Part shown: positions 7,788 through 12,079 of the stretch, in pieces | Layout: each line of letters begins with the position of its first letter | Numbering within the stretch: the stretch's first letter is position 1 | Origin: Oscillospiraceae bacterium | Lineage (GTDB): Bacteria > Bacillota > Clostridia > Oscillospirales > Oscillospiraceae | DNA length: 12,079 bases | Direction of reading: 5' to 3' | NCBI GenBank assembly: GCA_017620315.1 | Contig: JAFZQQ010000369.1 | Location: 1 to 12,079 of the forward strand | Position numbers and translations under genes: made by a program | Notes under the pieces: generated by a model | Database searches by the model: none | What the model saw: the letters and a program-made list of their open reading frames with translations, nothing else | Told to the model about the DNA's origin: nothing

Positions 7788-8534
7788 ATGGAAGGCAGGA
7801 TCATCCGTGAACGATATAAGGTGATCAGGGAGCTGGCGTCGGAGCCGGAGTTCACCGCCGTGCAGGCGGTCGATATCCAGGAACGCCAGCGGCCCGGCTG
7901 TCTGCTCAATCTCTACGAGGGCGAGGCGCTCAGGCGGTGGGGAAAGCTTTTTGCCGACCTGAGGACGGAGGATTGCCCGCAGTTTCGCTGCGTGTTTCTG
8001 GATGGTGAAAACAAGTCCCTTGTTGCGGTCTTTGAGGATGTGAAGGGCGTGTCCTTCGACATTTTGCTGACGCGGGGGAAAAAGCTTGAACGCGAGGACA
8101 GACTGAAATGGACGGAGCGGCTGCTGCACGCTGCGCTGATGCTCAACAACATCCCGCGTGAGCTTGCCTGCGGCGCGCTGCTGCCGGAAAACGTGCTGGT
8201 GGATGAAAAGGACGGCTCGCTGACGCTGCGGTTCGTGCTTCCGCCGATCCGGGCGGGGGAGCCTGTGCGCATGGCGGCCGAGTACGTTCTCGCGCTCTAT
8301 CCGCGCAAGTATTGCAGAACAGACGCAGAGGACGAGCTGCTCGACGCGCTTGAGCTTTGCGGATTCGGCTCGCTCGCCGAGCTGTACTCCTTTTGGCGCA
8401 GAATGAACGAGCGGATCGCCGTGGAATATGAGGAGTGGAGCAGCCAGTCCTTTTTGAAGCGGTGCTGGCTGCAGTTGAAGCGCGTTGCTAAGAGAAAAAC
8501 AGCCGCGAACCGCGCGGCGATGTCAGCGAGGTGA
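7788..8534 (+). CDS. Protein-kinase-like pseudokinase
   Basis: A 248-residue protein that reads like a shortened Ser/Thr kinase domain. The start RERYKVIREL (residues 7-16) is the standard opening before a kinase glycine loop, but that loop is degenerate (ASEPEFTAVQAVD, with no G-x-G). The strand that should hold the VAIK lysine is GCLLNLY, with Asn41 in its place. SLVAVFEDVKGVSFDILL (about 77-94) fits the hinge and G-x-S-x-x-x-x-L segment. The catalytic loop is CGALLPENVLVD (128-139): the P-E-N-V-L-V-D frame is kept, but the HRD aspartate is Ala130. The DFG position reads RFV (148-150). The C-lobe is short and ends in a basic tail. Loss of lysine, HRD Asp and DFG Asp predicts no phosphotransfer, so a scaffold or regulatory role is inferred. 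No membrane segment is seen. The homology is by motif pattern only; another fold remains possible. Confidence 0.6.
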   Translation: MEGRIIRERYKVIRELASEPEFTAVQAVDIQERQRPGCLLNLYEGEALRRWGKLFADLRTEDCPQFRCVFLDGENKSLVAVFEDVKGVSFDILLTRGKKLEREDRLKWTERLLHAALMLNNIPRELACGALLPENVLVDEKDGSLTLRFVLPPIRAGEPVRMAAEYVLALYPRKYCRTDAEDELLDALELCGFGSLAELYSFWRRMNERIAVEYEEWSSQSFLKRCWLQLKRVAKRKTAANRAAMSAR

Positions 8535-8541
8535 AAATGGC

Positions 8542-11208
8542 ATGAAGTTCTCAAAGGCGGCGAACAGGATCATGGCGTTCATCTGCTTTTTGGCGTTGAG
8601 CGCAAGCCTTGCGCTGGCGTTGTTCGGCAACGACCTGTGGGAGTATTATAATGTCCTGCGCTGGGGCGGCGGTTCCGAGTGCTATTTGAAGGTCGCCCAC
8701 GGCAACAGCAGCGACATCTGCCTTGCCCGCTGGGAGAACAGGGAACGCCACATTCTCAATCTGCGCTTTTACAGCCACGAGGGCAAGCGCCTTGCTAACT
8801 GGAACGTCACCGTGCCGCAAAATGCCGACAAGCTGGCGTCGATATATCCTTATGACAGAGCGACCGTACTGCTCGGCTTTTACCTCTCGGAGACGGATGA
8901 GACGACTGGGCTGAAAAAAGACAACACGGCGCTTGCGATCTATTCCGGGCATGAGTCCGGCATGCTTACCACGCTCTATTATAACGATTGCAGCGGCGAG
9001 AGCGGAATGGAACGATGCGGGGATCAGTATATATGCTCATATCTGCCGGGGATAGACGAGGTGGATATTGCGATCATCGACGGCGAGAGGATCCTCAAAT
9101 GCGTGTGGGACAGTAAAAACGACGTTATGACCCGCACCGACATGGGCGACAGCGACGGCGCGCTCTGCGCAGCCGTGATGCCGGACGGCTCAATCGTTAC
9201 CGGCGGAAAGGGCTATCTGAGCTTCAGCAATCACTCTATCGTATTGAACAACCAGATGGTGAACTGCATAGAGGTCACCGGAAAGGGACTGTATTATTCG
9301 GATATCCACAACGCCCAGATAGGCTTCTGCGATCTCGAGGGGAAGAACGTAAATACCACGGGCGTTTTCCGCGACCGCATTTCAAACAGCACCAGCGCTT
9401 TCGGCCACAACGAATGCCGTCTCTTGACGGATTGGTCGATAACCGACGGCGGAGGGCTTTTGTGCCTGCAAAACGGCAACACGGTATTTGAGGCGCAGCG
9501 CGACGGGATCAAGCAGATCCCCGTGCACACGCCGACGTGGTTCTGCGTGACGATGCTCGTCCTTGCGGCTTTTGGCACCGTGCTTCTGTCGATGCTTATG
9601 TACGCGTATTTCTTCGTTCTGCGAAAGGGAAAAATGTCGCTCGCGCTTCACTGGGGCTTTGTCGTGCTGTCGGTCGCGTTCTCCTTCTGGGTCCTGTTCA
9701 ACAAGCTTTATATTTCGCCGAACGCGCTCGAATACATCCTTGACATGCGCAGGGATTTCGCGGTCTCGGCGATAAACACCGTGTTTTCGGAGGACTATAA
9801 CAACGACGAAGAGGTTCGTGTGCTGCGCATCGCGGAGATGCTTGAGCGCACCGGCTATTCGGACGTCAGCGTATATTTGCTCAAGCCGGAGGACGGCGAC
9901 GGCGGATGGATAACCGAGCGCGGGCTCAGCGCAGAGATGCTTCCGGGATTCAGCGAGGATCTGATGGAACAGCTCAGAGACGACGACGAGACCAACCTTG
10001 CCTATATCCCGGAGTTCGACACAAGCCGGTTTTGGCTTTCCGAGAAGCTGGGCGACTACTACGTTCTGGTCAATTCGGCGAACGTGAGCGATACCGAGAT
10101 CAGAGGGACCACCGCGTTCCGCGCGTTCAGTATAGTGGTGATCGTTTTCAGCCTGATCACGATCAGCTGCCTCTTTGCGATACACGGCGACGTAAGAAAG
10201 CTTGCAAGAGGCGTCGAGCGTTACTCCGGCGATCAGGAATGGAAGGACGTTGTGCTTGACAGCGACGACGAGCTTGCCGGCATGGCGGCGACGATGAACG
10301 CGCTTGCAAAGGAGCGCGAGGCGCAGCGTCGGGAAAATAACAGACAGGTCGAATCCTACAGGCGCTTCGTCCCGGAGAAGGTCTTGTCGCTGCTCGGAAA
10401 GAGCACGATACTCGAGGTGGACAAGAGCACGGTCGCTTCGCGCCGGATGGCGTTCCTTTCCGTCCGCTTCCGCCTTCCGGAGGAATACTACTCCAACGGA
10501 GGAAGAAGGATTTTTGAAGAGGTCAACCGTGTGCTTGAGCACACGGTCGACGTCGTTTCCCAAAAGGGCGGAACGGTATTCAACTTCTCAAACAACGGCT
10601 ACGATGTGGTCATGGAGGCCGAGCCCGAGCTCGCGGCGAGCACCGCTGTCGCCATCTCGCAGGCGGCGCTTGCGATGAACGAACAGGCGGAGGAGATGAA
10701 CTGGCCCAAGTTCAAGCTGCGCATCGCGCTGGATATGGACGAAATGACGCTCGGCGTCGTTGGCAACGAAGAGCTGCTCATGCCCGCAGCCGTCTCCTCA
10801 AGCCTTGTGAGACTTGAGGAAATGCTTGGCATCTGCGAGTGCATCGACGCGAATATCCTCTGCACCGAGAGCATCGTGCAGGGCGCGCGCGATTACGGCA
10901 GCCGGTATGTGGGCAAATGCCGCGTCGACGGCGCGGACGTGAGAGTCAACGAGATATTCGACGGCGATCCCTATGAGCTTCGCAAGAGCAAGCAGTCCTC
11001 CTCCAAACGCTTTTCCGAGGCAGTGCTGCTGCTGTACGGCGGGAAGGCGCCGCAGGCAAAGCGGATATTCCTTGAGCTGGTGCACGAATCCCCGTCGGAC
11101 GGAGGCGCGAGATACTACCTCTACCTCGCCGACCGTATCGAGCACCTGCCGGGGACGCCCTGCGTGCTCAGCCGGACACTGGCTGACATAAGACAGCCGG
11201 TAGAATAA
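8542..11208 (+). CDS. Membrane sensor with HAMP-like linker and degenerate nucleotide cyclase domain
   Basis: An 888-residue receptor-like protein. ATG 8542 is chosen because GAGGTGA (8528-8534) precedes it; a TTG 57 bases upstream lies inside the previous gene. A membrane segment at residues 9-28 is followed by an extracytoplasmic region (29-330) rich in short beta strands, possibly propeller-like. TM2 is at about 331-355, a KGK-containing cytoplasmic loop follows, and TM3 is at 367-387. A second outer sensor region (about 388-523, Cache-like at best) precedes TM4 (about 524-546). A HAMP-like linker (DVRKLARGVERY...DELAGMAATMNALAKEREAQ) leads to a cyclase-like domain starting at FVPEKVLSLLGK (about 609). 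The metal-binding strand reads FLSVRF (638-643) where active enzymes have FxDI. The G-D-G site is NNG (684-686), and the VNxASR segment is VSSSLVRLE (751-759), keeping only the Arg. The domain therefore probably lacks catalysis. A C-terminal TPR-like stretch (RFSEAVLLLYGGKAPQAKRI, about 815-870) follows. It may be an allosteric signalling receptor coupled to the injection genes. Confidence 0.72.
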   Translation: MKFSKAANRIMAFICFLALSASLALALFGNDLWEYYNVLRWGGGSECYLKVAHGNSSDICLARWENRERHILNLRFYSHEGKRLANWNVTVPQNADKLASIYPYDRATVLLGFYLSETDETTGLKKDNTALAIYSGHESGMLTTLYYNDCSGESGMERCGDQYICSYLPGIDEVDIAIIDGERILKCVWDSKNDVMTRTDMGDSDGALCAAVMPDGSIVTGGKGYLSFSNHSIVLNNQMVNCIEVTGKGLYYSDIHNAQIGFCDLEGKNVNTTGVFRDRISNSTSAFGHNECRLLTDWSITDGGGLLCLQNGNTVFEAQRDGIKQIPVHTPTWFCVTMLVLAAFGTVLLSMLMYAYFFVLRKGKMSLALHWGFVVLSVAFSFWVLFNKLYISPNALEYILDMRRDFAVSAINTVFSEDYNNDEEVRVLRIAEMLERTGYSDVSVYLLKPEDGDGGWITERGLSAEMLPGFSEDLMEQLRDDDETNLAYIPEFDTSRFWLSEKLGDYYVLVNSANVSDTEIRGTTAFRAFSIVVIVFSLITISCLFAIHGDVRKLARGVERYSGDQEWKDVVLDSDDELAGMAATMNALAKEREAQRRENNRQVESYRRFVPEKVLSLLGKSTILEVDKSTVASRRMAFLSVRFRLPEEYYSNGGRRIFEEVNRVLEHTVDVVSQKGGTVFNFSNNGYDVVMEAEPELAASTAVAISQAALAMNEQAEEMNWPKFKLRIALDMDEMTLGVVGNEELLMPAAVSSSLVRLEEMLGICECIDANILCTESIVQGARDYGSRYVGKCRVDGADVRVNEIFDGDPYELRKSKQSSSKRFSEAVLLLYGGKAPQAKRIFLELVHESPSDGGARYYLYLADRIEHLPGTPCVLSRTLADIRQPVE

Positions 11209-11247
11209 TTACGTAAACCGCACGCGAACCGCGCAATATCTGTTTGA

Positions 11248-11254
11248 AAGGAGG
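11248..11254 (+). promoter_or_regulatory. Shine-Dalgarno AAGGAGG deciding a TTG start
   Basis: AAGGAGG (11248-11254) is followed after 7 bases by TTG 11262. The in-frame GTG at 11256 overlaps the site, and ATG 11286 is far from it, so TTG is the best start. No terminator or convincing promoter is visible between 11209 and 11247. Confidence 0.65.
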
Positions 11255-11261
11255 GGTGGTC

Positions 11262-12079
11262 TTGTTCCAGTATTATCTCTCGCGCATGTATGAAGCGGTC
11301 AGAATGTTCTTTAGAATGATCAAGACCATCCTTGTCCGCCAGTTTGCAGTCATAAGGGCGCATATCAGGCAGATACTGAACTTCTCGCGACGGGCCGGAA
11401 AGGCTGCGACCGCCACGGTGCAGACCGCAACCGGAACCTCCGGAAAGCCCAGCAAGCGCGAGGATTATTACCGTTTTGCGCACATACTTGTTTCAAAGGC
11501 GCTTCTCATGCGGATCCTGCTCGGTATCATCCTGATTGCGGCGCTGGGGTATTACATAGTCTGGCCCTTTGTGCTTTCGCACTTTCTCACCGCAAAATTC
11601 TATGTTGAGGACAAGAGAGTGGCGGGCTGGACCGGACAGGTCATAGTCTACTCGGATAAGGAGAAGATTACGCCCATGTACGCCGGCCGCCTTGAAGACG
11701 GCGTGCTTCAGGGCAAGGGCGAGGCATACGACGCGGAGGGAAGGCTGGAATACCGCGGTATGTTTGAGGACGGGGCGCGCACGGGCGACGGTATATGCTG
11801 GAGCGAGGGCGTTCTGATCTACGACGGCGAGCTGACAGACGGAGCATACGACGGCAGAGGCAGGCTTTATGACGACAAGGGCATCATCTACAGCGGCGAG
11901 TTTGAAAACGGCCTGTATCAGGGCAGCGGCACGCTTTACGAAAAAGGCGTGCGCCGCTATGAGGGAAGCTTTCTGAAGAATCTTCCCGACGGGTCCGGCA
12001 GAGGCTATGACGAAAACGGCCGCCTTGTTTATGAGGGAGGCTATGCCGCGGGAGTATACAGCGGCAAGGGAGTCTGGTA
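11262..12079 (+). CDS. Single-pass membrane protein with MORN repeats (3' end cut by window)
   Basis: The frame is open from TTG 11262 to the right edge (272 full codons). The N-terminal 80 residues (FQYYLSRMYEAVRMFFRMIK, then a basic HIRQILNFSRRAGK stretch and KPSKREDYY) are amphipathic and basic, with a probably cytoplasmic location. A single membrane segment follows at about residues 83-105 (MRILLGIILIAALGYYIVWP). The region after it is predicted to lie outside. From about residue 140 there are six visible MORN-type repeats of about 22 residues (Y-x-G-x-x-x-x-G...G-x-G), for example YAGRLEDGVLQGKGEAYD and YSGEFENGLYQGSGTLY. MORN repeats make extended beta-hairpin rods used for binding partners, lipids or peptidoglycan. 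It follows the receptor by 53 bases on the same strand. A role in tethering or envelope contact is an inference; the C-terminus is unknown. Confidence 0.83.
   Translation, partial: MFQYYLSRMYEAVRMFFRMIKTILVRQFAVIRAHIRQILNFSRRAGKAATATVQTATGTSGKPSKREDYYRFAHILVSKALLMRILLGIILIAALGYYIVWPFVLSHFLTAKFYVEDKRVAGWTGQVIVYSDKEKITPMYAGRLEDGVLQGKGEAYDAEGRLEYRGMFEDGARTGDGICWSEGVLIYDGELTDGAYDGRGRLYDDKGIIYSGEFENGLYQGSGTLYEKGVRRYEGSFLKNLPDGSGRGYDENGRLVYEGGYAAGVYSGKGVW
11679..12079 (+). repeat. MORN repeat array
   Basis: Protein-level tandem repeats of about 22 residues with Y/L-x-G start, acidic-D/N-G turn and G-x-G end. Six units are visible: beginning YAGRLEDG, YRGMFEDG, YDGELTDG, YSGEFENG, YEGSFLKN and YEGGYAAG. 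The array continues past the window edge. Confidence 0.82.

Noticed and set aside
8485-8541. Upstream TTG start for the receptor, adding 19 residues
   Set aside because: It overlaps the preceding gene, lacks a ribosome site, and adds a basic tail unlike an N-terminus; ATG 8542 has a Shine-Dalgarno.
9382-10563. 393-codon minus-strand frame over the receptor gene
   Set aside because: Shadow; the + strand protein has coherent membrane topology and a HAMP-like/cyclase order.

Overview
All the genes in this window lie on the + strand and are tightly packed. They look like part of one operon-like block for a phage-tail-like contractile injection system (CIS, the eCIS/Afp/PVC class of machines) followed by a signalling and membrane module. 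The DNA is G+C-rich. It combines strong GGAGG ribosome sites, frequent ATA isoleucine codons, and GTG and TTG starts with good Shine-Dalgarno spacing. This suggests a high-GC member of the Clostridia, perhaps an Oscillospirales- or Christensenellales-like gut or anaerobic bacterium. That placement is an inference; no taxonomic marker gene is present.

Layout, part 1 (1-7707) is structural. A very large baseplate-J-like protein is cut by the left edge. It is followed by a second, paralogous baseplate-J-like assembly protein (2754-4820), a tail-protein-I-like connector (4853-5929) and a 593-residue protein with an N-terminal FYGK-type domain and a C-terminal bacterial Ig-like domain (5926-7707). 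The order of two baseplate-J proteins followed by a tail-I-type protein is the usual baseplate order in these systems. The sheath, inner tube, spike, gp25-like wedge, tape measure and AAA+ ATPase are not in the window and would be expected upstream or downstream.

Layout, part 2 (7708-12079) is signalling. An 80-base spacer with a perfect 11-bp hairpin precedes a small protein that reads like a Ser/Thr kinase fold with all its catalytic motifs lost (7788-8534). Next is an 888-residue membrane receptor with two extracytoplasmic regions, four membrane segments, a HAMP-like linker and a nucleotide-cyclase-like domain lacking the metal-binding aspartates (8542-11208). Last is a single-pass membrane protein with extracytoplasmic MORN repeats, cut by the right edge (11262-12079).

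The structural genes would build the baseplate and tail tip of a contractile particle. The downstream genes look like a non-catalytic (pseudokinase plus pseudocyclase) sensory and anchoring module that could couple the particle to the cell envelope or to a signal. This co-occurrence is the most interesting aspect of the window. The link is inferred from gene order, strand and spacing, not from any demonstrated interaction. There are no tRNA, rRNA, CRISPR or insertion-sequence features, and no gene-free stretch longer than about 80 bases.
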